Assembly: GCF_000938265.1 (NCBI RefSeq)
Contig: NZ_JYFC01000006.1
Location: forward strand, 186,001-250,000
Origin: Agreia bicolorata
GTDB lineage: Bacteria > Actinomycetota > Actinomycetes > Actinomycetales > Microbacteriaceae
DNA: 64,000 nucleotides
Reading direction: 5' to 3'
Under the pieces are notes generated by a model, which saw nothing but the letters and a program-made list of their open reading frames with translations, had not been told where the DNA came from and ran no database searches. Below, one piece after another: positions 25,910 to 34,041 of the stretch. Position numbers and translations under genes: made by a program. The stretch's first letter is position 1. Each line of letters starts with the position of its first letter.

Positions 25910-26845
25910 TCAGTAGGCGAGCTCGGCGCTCGCTAGCTGCCCTGTCACGTCGCCGATCAGGGCTTCGCCGAGCGGATTCAGGGCGAGCAGCTCGGTTCCG
26001 TCGGCGAGCGCGGCCAGGTCGACCCAGATCGCCGAGGGGCTGTGCGTCGACCAGAAGTAGTACATGCGATTGGTCACGTCGCTGGCCGCGTGCCACCAGG
26101 TGGGGTACACGCCTCCGTCGTCGTAGGGAGCTCCCGGAGGAACCGCCGCGTTCTGTGTGATGCGGAACACTCCCGCGACCGTCTCGTTGATGTTCGCGGG
26201 CTCGGGCAGATAGTGCCTGAAGTAGCTCGCGCGCACGAAGCGATCGAGAGAGGTGATGTCGCCGGGCGGGGGGAGCTCGCCGCCGAACGGGGCGTAACGG
26301 GCCCGGTTGGCGAGCTGCTGGTCGTAGTCGGGGGAGTTCGCCATGACGGTGAATTCCTTGCCGTGGTGCACCACCAGCTTGCCGTCGATGGGCTCGATGA
26401 TCGCCGAATCGCCCGACGAGTCTTCGAGGGCGAGGTGCGCGCCGATGTACTGGCCTCTGATGGGAGGCGCGATGAGCTGAACGTCGTCGAGATGCTCGAG
26501 AACCTCGGCGACAGTCGCGAAGTGATCGAGCACGTACTGCACCCACAACGCGATGGTGATCGTGGGAGCGCCATCAATCGTCGGCGGCTCGATGTCGTAG
26601 AGAAACAGAGCGTGGGCCGCGAGTCCCTTCTCATTCATGCCGTCCGAGGTGCCGACGTTCCACATGCTGAGCCCGACGCTCGAGTACGCCGATCGCCATG
26701 TGGCGGCATCCGGCTGCGACCCGCCCGAGCGCTCGAGGCCGCGCGGGTAGAACCACAACTCGGGCTCGTCGCTGACCTCCCAGTCCATGCAGCGCGAGGT
26801 GACTTTCGCGATCGGGTTGTCATTCCAGAAGACACGGGTGCACAT
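25910..26845 (-). CDS. Ntn-hydrolase of the choloylglycine hydrolase / penicillin V acylase family
   Basis: This is a linear-amide C-N hydrolase of 311 aa. The protein starts MCTRVFW, so removal of Met1 exposes Cys2 as the N-terminal nucleophile. The other conserved elements are the early Asp in MDWE, WNVGTSDGMNEKGL and the Asn/Arg positions further on. There is no signal peptide, so it acts in the cytosol. The ATG at 26845 is confirmed by the need for Cys2 and by TAGTCT 7 bases upstream. Substrates in this family include bile salts, penicillin V and N-acyl homoserine lactones; the sequence does not tell which. Confidence 0.9.
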   Translation of the reverse strand: MCTRVFWNDNPIAKVTSRCMDWEVSDEPELWFYPRGLERSGGSQPDAATWRSAYSSVGLSMWNVGTSDGMNEKGLAAHALFLYDIEPPTIDGAPTITIALWVQYVLDHFATVAEVLEHLDDVQLIAPPIRGQYIGAHLALEDSSGDSAIIEPIDGKLVVHHGKEFTVMANSPDYDQQLANRARYAPFGGELPPPGDITSLDRFVRASYFRHYLPEPANINETVAGVFRITQNAAVPPGAPYDDGGVYPTWWHAASDVTNRMYYFWSTHSPSAIWVDLAALADGTELLALNPLGEALIGDVTGQLASAELAY

Positions 26846-26852
26846 AGGCCAG

Positions 26853-26858
26853 AGACTA
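26853..26858 (-). promoter_or_regulatory. -10 element (TAGTCT) of the Ntn-hydrolase gene
   Basis: TAGTCT lies 7 bases before the ATG at 26845. Confidence 0.5.
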
Positions 26859-26916
26859 CTGGGCGCGGCCCGCAACCCCTAGACCCCCGTTCGTGGATGC
26901 TCGATGCTGGTGTGTC

Positions 26917-27360
26917 ATGTCGACAAACGTCAGAGTCATGGCCTGTTCCCCCGAAGACGTCTTCGCCGTGCTCGCCGACGGATGGCTTTTTCCCTCGTGG
27001 GTCGTCGGGTCGTCTCGCATGCGCGATGTTGAGAAGGCGTGGCCTGCAGAAGGCTCGCATCTGCATCACTCGTTCGGGTCGTGGCCGGCCGTCATCGACG
27101 ACGAGACCACGATGCACGAGTGGGATCCGCCCCGGCACATGCTGATCGTCGCCAAGGGCTGGCCCATCGGTGAGGCGTCGGTTCAGATCGACGTGAAGCC
27201 GAGGGGCAATGGATGCGTCGTGCGCATCATCGAGAAGGCCGTCGCGGGCCCGGGAAAATACGTGCCTCCGGCACTGCTCGACATCGGACTCTACGTGCGC
27301 AACGTCGAGACGCTGCGCCGCCTGGCGTACATTGCCGAAGGGAAGGCCGACGGCAAGTAG
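26917..27360 (+). CDS. SRPBCC family protein
   Basis: This 147-aa protein has the START-like helix-grip pattern: an N-terminal strand, SPEDVFAVLADGWLFPSWV, a central beta sheet (HEWDPPRHMLIVAKGWPIG) and a long C-terminal helix (NVETLRRLAYIAEG). Such proteins bind hydrophobic ligands or act as cyclases. It is divergent from the Ntn-hydrolase gene by 71 bases. No specific role can be read. Confidence 0.82.
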   Translation: MSTNVRVMACSPEDVFAVLADGWLFPSWVVGSSRMRDVEKAWPAEGSHLHHSFGSWPAVIDDETTMHEWDPPRHMLIVAKGWPIGEASVQIDVKPRGNGCVVRIIEKAVAGPGKYVPPALLDIGLYVRNVETLRRLAYIAEGKADGK

Positions 27361-27385
27361 CCGCCTTCTCAGTAGTTACCTTTGT

Positions 27386-27421
27386 GGACTGTAGATACCG
27401 GCGCACCGGCAACTACAGTCC
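27386..27421. repeat. Hairpin at a convergent gene junction
   Basis: Sixteen-base arms (27386-27401 and 27406-27421) pair at 14 positions around the tetraloop cgca. There is no U-tract. It lies between the SRPBCC gene and the LATTG protein gene. Confidence 0.65.
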
Positions 27422-27458
27422 GTTGTGGGCACTGTCGCCGGTTCGATGCGCCGCGTGG

Positions 27459-28184
27459 CTAGCCGGCCTGGACGCCCGCCGAGAACGTAATCGTCGAGAG
27501 GGTGACTCCGTCGCAGCCGTCGTTCTGCGGGATGTTCACAACCGCGCTGACACTGGTGAGGCCGACGCTCTCGTCTGGGAATTTCGCGTTCATTGCATCG
27601 AGGATGGGCTGGAACTTTATGTAGACGAACGCGGGCACATTGGTGCTGACCAGCACGGACGGGTCGATACCGCCCTGCGAGAGGGGAACCGTGTAACTCA
27701 CCTGGTCGGCAACCGACTCACCGCCTCGGAACAACGACACGTCTGCCGTGACCGTCACCTGGGCGGGCTGCGTGGTGGACGCATCGATGAGGGCTTGAAC
27801 GGCTGCCGCGTCGTTCTGCGGGAACTCGTGGTAGAAGCCGAGGAAGCCGTCGTCGGTGCGGAAGTCCCAGAAGCCGAGTGTCTCGCTCACGCTCGGCAGG
27901 GCCGTGGTCGGTGTACACGAAGGCGTCGGTGCCGGCGTCGGAGTCCATACCACCGGCGGGGGTGTCGAAGTCGAGCACGGGACGCCAGACGCGGCCTGCG
28001 CGCTCGGGGCCGCCGACCCGAGAAGTGTCAGGCCCAGAAGCAGCGGGATGACGAGGAAGGCCGACCAGCCCGCGCGCTTCTTCGCCGCGAATACGGCGAC
28101 GATGCCCGCGGCGAAAAGAACGGTGGCAATAATGAGGAACGGCAGCAGTGTGTCGGTTCCTGTGGTGGCCAGGCAGTCGGTCAT
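27459..28184 (-). CDS. Membrane protein with N-terminal LATTG-TM-KKR module and extracellular domain
   Basis: This 241-aa protein has an unusual layout. Residues 1-9 read MTDCLATTG, followed by a hydrophobic span and KKR, which together look like a C-terminal sortase signal placed at the N-terminus. A second hydrophobic span ends in SAQAASG, like a signal-peptide cleavage site. A Pro/Thr linker and a beta-rich extracellular domain of about 150 residues follow. By the positive-inside rule the N-terminus would be outside. The ATG is preceded by a G5 run at 10 bases. The domain is not recognised. Confidence 0.72.
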   Translation of the reverse strand: MTDCLATTGTDTLLPFLIIATVLFAAGIVAVFAAKKRAGWSAFLVIPLLLGLTLLGSAAPSAQAASGVPCSTSTPPPVVWTPTPAPTPSCTPTTALPSVSETLGFWDFRTDDGFLGFYHEFPQNDAAAVQALIDASTTQPAQVTVTADVSLFRGGESVADQVSYTVPLSQGGIDPSVLVSTNVPAFVYIKFQPILDAMNAKFPDESVGLTSVSAVVNIPQNDGCDGVTLSTITFSAGVQAG

Positions 28185-28453
28185 AAGTGTGAATCCCCCG
28201 TGATGGATGCGCCGCTCGGCGCGATCGGTCGGCCCGCCACATCACAGAGGCGAGAGATCGTAGTGATCCGATCATAGGGGGTAGTGCCGACGGATGAAAA
28301 GCAGATTGTTCCCCTCGTTGGCTCGGTGAGCCGCGCGGTCTTACTTGGGGGCTGATCGCGATCGCCCGCGGTGTGCAAGGGCGATCCGATCGGACCGCGA
28401 TAGTAGGGTGCCGATCGAGACGACCCGGAAGTGTGGGTGTCGAAGGAGGCGCC

Positions 28454-29320
28454 ATGATCGCGGAACTGAACAAGCTGGTCGAGCTGGTCGAGCAACGTCT
28501 GACCGACGACCTCGATGTGGCATCGCTGGCGACAGAACTCGGCACGACGGAGTACCACCTGCGGCGGATGTTCTCGTCGCTGGCTGGCATGCCGCTCTCG
28601 GAGTACATCCGGCGCCGCCGAATGACCCTCGCTGCGGCAGAGGTCACCGGTGACGGCGACCTGCTGGGCATTGCGGTGCGCTACGGCTACGGCTCAACCG
28701 AAGCCTTCGCTCGAGCGTTCCGCTCTGTGCACGGAGTCGGCCCAGGTGACGTCAGGCGAGAAGGCGGCCCCCTTCACACACAATCGCAGATCAGGTTCCG
28801 CCTGACCGTTGAAGGGAGCATCACCATGGACACCCGCATCATAGACAAGCAGGCCTTCCGCCTCATTGGTCACGCTGCTCGCGTGCCCCTCATCCACGAG
28901 GGGATAAACCCGCACATTCAGACGCACATCGCATCTTTGCCCATCGCAGAGCACGCGCGCCTCAAGGAACTCAGCGACACCGAGCCGATCGGGTTGCTGC
29001 AGGTGAGTGCAGACGTAAACCCTGACTACACCGAAGGAAGCGACCTGGCCTATCTGCACGGCGTCGCCGTGACGGACTCGATCGAGGTTCCGGAGGACCT
29101 CGACATCATCGAGGTTGCCGCGGGAACCTGGGCGGTGTTTCGCACACAGGGCGACTACCCCGCATCTCTGCAGGCGACCTGGGCAGCGACCGCGACCGAT
29201 TGGTTCCCGTCGAATCCGTGGCTGTTGCGTGCCGGGCCGTCGATAGTCGCGGTGCTCGATCGCGCCGACGATTTCAGCACGGCGACCTGTGAACTCTGGC
29301 TGCCCGTAGAACGCGCGTGA
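28454..29320 (+). CDS. AraC family regulator with GyrI-like effector domain
   Basis: This 288-aa protein has an N-terminal AraC double helix-turn-helix (residues about 1-100: DLDVASLATELGTTEYHLRRMF, then GIAVRYGYGSTEAFARAFRSVHG). The C-terminal GyrI/SOUL-like ligand domain follows (from MDTRIIDKQAFRLIGHAARV). The layout matches Rob/BmrR-like multidrug or toxic-compound sensors. AAGGAGG 6 bases before the ATG at 28454 fixes the start. The next gene, a reductase on the same strand, may be its target. The 269-base upstream region has a TAGGGT-type -10 near 28405. Confidence 0.88.
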   Translation: MIAELNKLVELVEQRLTDDLDVASLATELGTTEYHLRRMFSSLAGMPLSEYIRRRRMTLAAAEVTGDGDLLGIAVRYGYGSTEAFARAFRSVHGVGPGDVRREGGPLHTQSQIRFRLTVEGSITMDTRIIDKQAFRLIGHAARVPLIHEGINPHIQTHIASLPIAEHARLKELSDTEPIGLLQVSADVNPDYTEGSDLAYLHGVAVTDSIEVPEDLDIIEVAAGTWAVFRTQGDYPASLQATWAATATDWFPSNPWLLRAGPSIVAVLDRADDFSTATCELWLPVERA

Positions 29321-29372
29321 CCGCGCGCCCCGTCGGCCGTAGCATCGAACGCACGAGATAAAGGGGGCTCGG

Positions 29373-29933
29373 ATGCGCCGCGTGACCTATTCGATGAGCG
29401 TGTCGCTCGACGGCTACGTACATGGGCCGGATGGCGATTTCGACTGGCCGGGTCTGAGCGACGAGGTGTTCGACATTGCCCTCGCCGAGATTCGCGCGGT
29501 CGGGGTGCATCTCATGGGTAGGCGCCTTTACGAGGCGATGCTCTATTGGGAGACGGTCGATGAAGAGGCGCTCGCGGTTCCGGTGCGAGAGTGGCTCGGC
29601 ATGTGGAATGCACTGCCCAAGGTGGTCTTCTCCACGACGCTCTCGACGGTTCAGGGCAATGCCCGCCTGGCCGAGGCGAATCTTGCCGATGAGATCGAGC
29701 GGCTGCGTGCAGAGTCGGCCGAGGGTGACATCGCCATCGGCGGTGCCACCCTCGCCGCCGAGGCCGCTACTCTCGGGCTGATCGACGAGTACTACATCAG
29801 GACCTACCCCGTGCTGGTCGGGGGAGGGCTGCCGTTCTTTGCGCGTGATGAGCGACGCGTCGACCTCGAGCTGCTCGGGGCCCGAGCGTTCGACTCGGGC
29901 GTCGTGTACCTGCGCTACCGAGTGCGCAGGTGA
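29373..29933 (+). CDS. Dihydrofolate reductase / RibD C-terminal family protein
   Basis: This 186-aa NADPH-dependent reductase-fold protein starts MRRVTYSMSVSLDGYVHGPDGDFDW, the usual opening of this family. GRRLYEAM and IAIGGATLAAEA form the nucleotide site, and LVGGGLPFF closes the fold. AAAGGGGG lies 5 bases before the ATG. These proteins are often of unknown physiological role; it may be paired with the AraC/GyrI regulator 52 bases upstream. Confidence 0.86.
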   Translation: MRRVTYSMSVSLDGYVHGPDGDFDWPGLSDEVFDIALAEIRAVGVHLMGRRLYEAMLYWETVDEEALAVPVREWLGMWNALPKVVFSTTLSTVQGNARLAEANLADEIERLRAESAEGDIAIGGATLAAEAATLGLIDEYYIRTYPVLVGGGLPFFARDERRVDLELLGARAFDSGVVYLRYRVRR

Positions 29934-29937
29934 GTAA

Positions 29938-30241
29938 GCGATTCGTGTACCGCGTATGGTACGACCAGCCAAAGACAACCCAGTGGCCGGCCCGAGTGTG
30001 CTGTGGGTGGATGACGTCGAACGCGCCGCGAGCCTTCTTTCGGAGACGCACAAGCGCGTGACGGCTTCAGCGAATGCGCACGTCATCATCGCTGAGGCGA
30101 ACCCCAGTACCTATTATCGGCGCATACGCCGTTGGAGCTCTGCGGTACGTTGCCCCGCTCCAGATGCTTCTGGACTGTGTGGGGCTTGGCGGCCGGCAGG
30201 AAGAGATCGCGACGAGCATTGCAAAGGAGTGGTCGAGGTGA
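29938..30241 (+). pseudogene. Frameshifted, 5'-truncated AbiEi-like antitoxin/regulator remnant
   Basis: Two frames together read like one protein. Frame 1 (from about 29938) gives DDVERAASLLSETHKRVTA and HVIIAEANPS. A shift near 30110 continues as PVPIIGAYAVGALRYVAPLQ, LLDCVGLGGRQEEIATSIAKEW and a TGA at 30239-30241. The PLQ-x-LLD-x-x-LGGR-x-EE-x pattern recalls the C-terminus of AbiEi-type antitoxins. The N-terminal helix-turn-helix region is missing, because the sequence abuts the reductase stop. Alternatively the second part alone (ATG 30074, 55 aa) is a small intact gene. Its stop overlaps the next GTG start (GTGA). Confidence 0.42.
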
Positions 30242-30747
30242 GCGAGCAGCGCCACAACTGGAGCGCCGGAGCCGAGAAGTACGTGAAACGAGCCATCGGG
30301 GAGTCGGGCGAGCGGCTACTGGTTGCGGGAGCGCCCCTGGTCGCTCGCCACGAGGCGATCGAGTCCGGCCACTTCCGTGGCGAAGGCAGCACCGGCGGTG
30401 GCGGCAGCGTGCAGTTGTCGAACGGCGGCTCTGTCGAAGGAGTTCCCCAGGAGGAACTTCCCGCTCGATGGGGCAACCTCATGGAGCACCTGTCCGAGGT
30501 TGAAGACGCGCGCCTTCGCGCTCTCGTCTACAACGACGCGGTGACTCGCAGGCAGTTCTATGTCGATGGCAACAAACGAACCGCGCGACGTATGATGACG
30601 GGCGAGCTCATGGCCCACGGACACGACCCGGTGAACGTTCCTCACGCTCGGAGGCTCGAGTACAACGTTGCGCTGGATCACTTGTTCGGCACAGACGACG
30701 CCACACCCCTGATGCGATTCACGGCGTCGTGCGCGCTGCCATCGTAG
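30238..30747 (+). CDS. Fic/Doc-like protein lacking the canonical histidine
   Basis: This 169-aa protein has a Fic-fold core: FYVDGNKRTARRMMTGELMA matches the DGN-[GK]-R loop and the following helix, then VNVPHARRLEYNVALDHLFGT. In active Fic enzymes a His stands four positions before the Asp of DGN; here the aligned residue is Gln (RRQFYVDGN). AMPylation is therefore doubtful. The start is taken as GTG 30238, overlapping the stop of the upstream frame; GTG 30232 is also possible. Its context, directly behind an AbiEi-like remnant, is that of a former toxin-antitoxin or regulatory pair. Confidence 0.68.
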   Translation: MSEQRHNWSAGAEKYVKRAIGESGERLLVAGAPLVARHEAIESGHFRGEGSTGGGGSVQLSNGGSVEGVPQEELPARWGNLMEHLSEVEDARLRALVYNDAVTRRQFYVDGNKRTARRMMTGELMAHGHDPVNVPHARRLEYNVALDHLFGTDDATPLMRFTASCALPS

Positions 30748-30758
30748 GCAGTCGCGCC

Positions 30759-31115
30759 TCAGCCCGCAGGTAACGGCGTGCCCTGGTGAAAGAAGCACCT
30801 CACGCGGTCGCCATCCTGTCGCCAGAGTGATGACCGACGACTGCGTCGTGCGGCGAACTCGAGACGATACGACAGCAGCACCGTGTCGTCATTAATGAGC
30901 CGCGCCTCTCGTTCGGTCAGCGCGGCATCCGGATGCTCGTCGCCGTCGCCGACCAGAGCGTCGATGATCTCGTCGCGGCTCCAGCGCCGCCCCGACTGCC
31001 CGATCTCGTAAAAACCGGATGCGAGCAGTTCGGCGAGTCGATCGGCATCGCTTCGCACGCCCATCGTCAACAGGGCTTCCTCGGCTTGCCACGCGGCTTC
31101 GATGAGGTCGTCCAT
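30759..31115 (-). CDS. NTF2-like (SnoaL/DUF4440) protein
   Basis: This 118-aa cone-shaped alpha+beta protein has the DUF4440 pattern: a long N-terminal helix, DADRLAELLASGFYEIGQSGRRWSRDEI, and paired strands ending in FFHQGTPLPAG. It is probably a ligand-binding or small-molecule enzyme; the function is not assigned. TAGTCT lies 6 bases before the ATG, so it is leaderless. It converges with the Fic-like gene across 11 bases. Confidence 0.82.
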   Translation of the reverse strand: MDDLIEAAWQAEEALLTMGVRSDADRLAELLASGFYEIGQSGRRWSRDEIIDALVGDGDEHPDAALTEREARLINDDTVLLSYRLEFAARRSRRSSLWRQDGDRVRCFFHQGTPLPAG

Positions 31116-31121
31116 GACCCA

Positions 31122-31127
31122 AGACTA
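31122..31127 (-). promoter_or_regulatory. -10 element (TAGTCT) of the DUF4440 gene
   Basis: TAGTCT lies exactly 6 bases before the ATG at 31115. Confidence 0.55.
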
Positions 31128-31160
31128 CGGATGGTGGGAGCGTGCCGAGGCCTCGGGTGA

Positions 31161-31652
31161 TTATCGGCTCAGCGCGAGCCGATAGGACCTCATCGGGAGA
31201 CCGGTCACGGCATGCGGGATTTCTTCGCCGAACGGTGCAAAGCCCTTGCGCGTGTACAGCGCAAGGGCGCGGGCATTCGTTGTGCGTACTTCGAGAGTGA
31301 CCCTCTCAAAACCTCTGAGCCTCGCCTGCTCCACCGCGTCGTCGAGCAAGGCCGTGCCGACGCCGCTACCGACCCCGTCGGGATCGACGGCGAGATAATG
31401 CAGCAGGGCCTCCGCCGGATCCGACCGGCCCGCATCGACCAAGGCGAATCCGCTTCGTGGCGCCGTGGCGACAGCGAACCGAACGATCGGGTTGTCGAAC
31501 GCGGATCGAACCCTCTGTGCCATCTCCTGAGCATCAACTGTGCCATCCCTAAACTCGATCGCGCGCACCCAAATGTCGGCGCACAGTTCGATGTCATCGG
31601 GCGTCACTCCGTCGCGTATGGAGATCGAATTCGGGTTGCCGGTCAATGTCAC
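31161..31652 (-). CDS. GNAT family N-acetyltransferase
   Basis: This 163-aa acetyl-CoA-dependent acyltransferase has the GNAT core. Strand 4 is LLHYLAVDPDGVGSGVGTALLDDAVEQA, with the acetyl-CoA pyrophosphate loop V-x-SGVGTAL. The C-terminal motif is LEVRTTNARALALYTRKGF. The start is uncertain: GTG 31652 begins the conserved domain, while ATG 31679 in the same frame would add nine residues. The substrate is unknown. Confidence 0.83.
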   Translation of the reverse strand: MTLTGNPNSISIRDGVTPDDIELCADIWVRAIEFRDGTVDAQEMAQRVRSAFDNPIVRFAVATAPRSGFALVDAGRSDPAEALLHYLAVDPDGVGSGVGTALLDDAVEQARLRGFERVTLEVRTTNARALALYTRKGFAPFGEEIPHAVTGLPMRSYRLALSR

Positions 31653-31713
31653 CCTTCTATTTGAGCGCAGCCACGACATGGCTCGCAATCGGTTCGAGCA
31701 GAAGACTGGAATG

Positions 31714-31719
31714 TAGCTT
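31714..31719 (+). promoter_or_regulatory. -10 element (TAGCTT) of the M24 peptidase gene
   Basis: TAGCTT lies exactly 6 bases before the ATG at 31726. Confidence 0.55.
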
Positions 31720-31725
31720 GGTGGC

Positions 31726-32418
31726 ATGAATGACCACATCGAGGTGCAGCAGATTGCTAAGAAAGCGATGGAAGCCGCACGCGCTGCGCTGCATCCTGGT
31801 CAGACGTTGGCGGAAGTGCGCAAGGACTGCGAGGCAAGTCTCCTTGAGTTGGGAGCGGATTCCTTCTGGTACTGGGGAATTGGCGCATTCGTGTTCGCGG
31901 GTTCAGGAACTATCAGATCTGATTCCGGTCGCCACTACGAGACGCCCGACTATGTTCTCGGTGAGCAAGAACTACTTACGCTCGACCTCAGCCCCCAAAG
32001 ACGAGGGATCTGGGGAGACTTCGCTCGGACACTTGTCATTCAGGATGGGGTTCCCCTTCAGGATCCCCTGGACTCCTCGAACGCGGAGTGGCGTTCGGGA
32101 ATCTTGATGGAACGGCATCTCCATGCCCAACTCTGTGAGCTCGTTGTGCCATCAATGACTTTCGAAGAACTAGCCCGGACCATGAACGAACGCATTCTCG
32201 ATCTCGGTTACGAGAATCTCGACTTCCTCGGGAACCTCGGTCATTCCATAGGAGCGCGGAGCTCAGACCGTGTGTACATTGAGCCGGGTAATCAGGCACG
32301 TCTAGACAGCGTCGAGTACTTCACTTTTGAGCCTCACATTCGCCGACCCAACGGATGCTTCGGATACAAGCACGAAGACATCTACTACTTCAATGGAGGT
32401 CGGCCCGTGGCCATCTGA
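31726..32418 (+). CDS. M24 family metallopeptidase (pita-bread fold)
   Basis: This 230-aa enzyme is related to methionine aminopeptidase and aminopeptidase P. All five metal ligands can be placed: Asp87 in LTLDLSP, Asp98 in WGDFART, His173 in LGHSIG, Glu202 in FTFEPHI and Glu217 in KHEDIYY. It lacks the extra N-terminal domain of aminopeptidase P, so it is close to the minimal catalytic fold. It is leaderless by -10 spacing. Base composition here is somewhat less GC-rich than in the flanks, which could reflect transfer. Confidence 0.86.
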   Translation: MNDHIEVQQIAKKAMEAARAALHPGQTLAEVRKDCEASLLELGADSFWYWGIGAFVFAGSGTIRSDSGRHYETPDYVLGEQELLTLDLSPQRRGIWGDFARTLVIQDGVPLQDPLDSSNAEWRSGILMERHLHAQLCELVVPSMTFEELARTMNERILDLGYENLDFLGNLGHSIGARSSDRVYIEPGNQARLDSVEYFTFEPHIRRPNGCFGYKHEDIYYFNGGRPVAI

Positions 32419-32540
32419 ACCCAGTTTCCTGCCGCAATGTGGAGGACACGGCCGCGATTCACAATCACGTATGTCTCGGATGGTTCGCCCTCGTTGTAGT
32501 CGACGCCCAACTGGTTCGGCGCCCCCCAGTCAATATGCGT
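32395..32540 (-). pseudogene. Possible gene remnant between M24 peptidase and kinase genes
   Basis: A 48-codon open frame, protein-like in sequence (DWGAPNQLGVDYNEGEP, then ETYVIVNRGRVLHIAAGNW), runs across the convergent junction and overlaps both gene ends. It has no start codon context. Bases 32492-32519 match 37014-37041 (inside the LLM oxidoreductase) at 27 of 28 positions. It could be a decayed gene or a translocated fragment. The family is not recognised. Confidence 0.3.
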
Positions 32541-33090
32541 TCAGTAGGTCGCTCAGCCAGCGTTCGATCTCACGCTGTGAGCGCAGGCGCACCACCGTGA
32601 GATGAGCGAACTCTGACTCCACCTCCGGGATCAGTTTGCGGTACTTGTTTCGGGTCGACCAGGCCCACCGCACGATGTGTTCGCGATCGGTGAAGAACCT
32701 ATAGAGCGGCCCCTCGACGTTTCCGTTCCAGAGTTCCTCTCGGTTCAGTCGTCTCTTGAGTGTTCGCCGGATGACGCGCGGAAGGGTCGCCGTCAGAAAT
32801 GGCAGATCCAGCCATAGGAGGAGGTCGGCCTTCTCGGCGAGCATGCGTCGCGCTGTCGAGTACTGCCACTCGGTAATCCACGCGTCTTGGCTCACCAATG
32901 AACCCACATCGTGCAGGAATGTATCGCGGGGAACCCAGTTGGGCCCGTGGAAAAGCGAGTCGATTTCCGTGTGCGGTACGTCAAGGATCTGCGATAGACG
33001 CGCGGCGAGAGTCGTCTTGCCGACTCCCGACACCCCAGCAATCAGGATGCGCTGAGGCTTCTTTGAAAGCGGATCCTCGGAACTCAACAC
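32530..33090 (-). CDS. P-loop kinase-like protein (adenylate-kinase-like)
   Basis: This 186-aa ATPase has a Walker A motif GVSGVGKTT (residues 19-27) right after the first strand and a lid region rich in Arg (RRTLKRRLNREELWNG). Topology-modulation FlaR-like and small-molecule kinases share this pattern: TEIDSLFHGPNWVPRD is the substrate-binding segment. GTG start with TATCGT 7 bases upstream (leaderless). The phosphorylated substrate is unknown. Confidence 0.82.
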   Translation of the reverse strand: MLSSEDPLSKKPQRILIAGVSGVGKTTLAARLSQILDVPHTEIDSLFHGPNWVPRDTFLHDVGSLVSQDAWITEWQYSTARRMLAEKADLLLWLDLPFLTATLPRVIRRTLKRRLNREELWNGNVEGPLYRFFTDREHIVRWAWSTRNKYRKLIPEVESEFAHLTVVRLRSQREIERWLSDLLNAY

Positions 33091-33097
33091 GCGTCCA

Positions 33098-33103
33098 ACG
33101 ATA
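33098..33103 (-). promoter_or_regulatory. -10 element (TATCGT) of the P-loop kinase gene
   Basis: TATCGT lies 7 bases before the GTG at 33090. Confidence 0.45.
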
Positions 33104-33258
33104 TCGGCGGCGTAGTGGGGCTGACGGTGGCGCCTTGGCTGCGATCGCCGGCGATGCGCTCTCGCAACGACGGGTGTTACAGCGCGGAAACAAACGGGCG
33201 CACCCGCCGCAACACACGAACGCTACCGTGAGCCATTGAAGGAATCTTGGAGCAGGTC

Positions 33259-34041
33259 ATGATCAACAGCGTCATACGTTCCGTGCCGAACACCATGACC
33301 GCTGCGCCCAGCATGGGTCTCGCAGCAGGGTTCGGTCAGCTGGCCCGTCTCATGCGCCCGGTTACCCACCATGACGCTTTTGCGGTCGTTGGATGGGACC
33401 CCCGCTCAGGGACGCATCACATCGTCACATCGAGTGGATACCCGGACTCCGTGGAAGGCCGCGCGGCCGTTCAGTCCTATGCCTTCGACGAGTCCAACTC
33501 GGCCGTGCTCTCGAACACCGTTCCGACCCGCATCGACGACCTGAACTTCGACTATCGAGAATCAGCGTTCTACCGTTCGGCCCTGAAACCGATCGGATTC
33601 ACGGATGGAATGACGGCAACTCTCCACGGTCGGGGCGGGCAGTACGCGGGGCTCTTGCATTTCTCCGCCCGACGGCGCGCGACGTTCACCCAGGACGCAG
33701 TCGAGATGACGGCGGATGTCACGGAGGTGTTCGCGGAGGCCTGGTTGGGGTGGTGTGAACGAGCGCCGGCCCATCCCGAGCAGAAGAGTGTCCGGGGCGG
33801 GACGGCGCTCCTCTCGCCGAGGGAGCTCGACATCCTTCAGGGGATGAGCCTCGGCCATACGAATCAGAGAATTGCGAACGATCGCGGAATTTCGGTGCGA
33901 ACCGTCACGACTCACGTGCAAGCGATTCTCCGCAAGACCGGTCAAGAATCACGCGCGGGTGCTGTGACCTTCGGTGTTCAGAACGACCTGATCGATCTGA
34001 GCAAGAAGGCCGTGCGGCCGGCGGGCCCGCGTCAGTTCTGA
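33259..34041 (+). CDS. LuxR family regulator with GAF-like sensor domain
   Basis: This 260-aa regulator has an N-terminal sensor of about 170 residues resembling GAF/autoinducer-binding folds (HHDAFAVVGWDP, YAGLLHFSARR). The C-terminal LuxR helix-turn-helix reads LSPRELDILQGMSLGHTNQRI, then SVRTVTTHVQAILRKTG. It is much shorter than the two MalT-like copies at 5-8 kb and not a close relative. The ATG at 33259 is preceded by GGAG at 6 bases. Its 3' end overlaps the convergent hydrolase gene by 10 bases. Confidence 0.85.
   Translation: MINSVIRSVPNTMTAAPSMGLAAGFGQLARLMRPVTHHDAFAVVGWDPRSGTHHIVTSSGYPDSVEGRAAVQSYAFDESNSAVLSNTVPTRIDDLNFDYRESAFYRSALKPIGFTDGMTATLHGRGGQYAGLLHFSARRRATFTQDAVEMTADVTEVFAEAWLGWCERAPAHPEQKSVRGGTALLSPRELDILQGMSLGHTNQRIANDRGISVRTVTTHVQAILRKTGQESRAGAVTFGVQNDLIDLSKKAVRPAGPRQF

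Noticed and set aside
24402-26546. A single 714-codon minus-strand frame covering two genes
   Set aside because: Only the part from 25850 down reads as protein (FAD motif onward). The upstream part is the out-of-frame shadow of the Ntn-hydrolase gene, which has its own start, Cys2 and -10 element.
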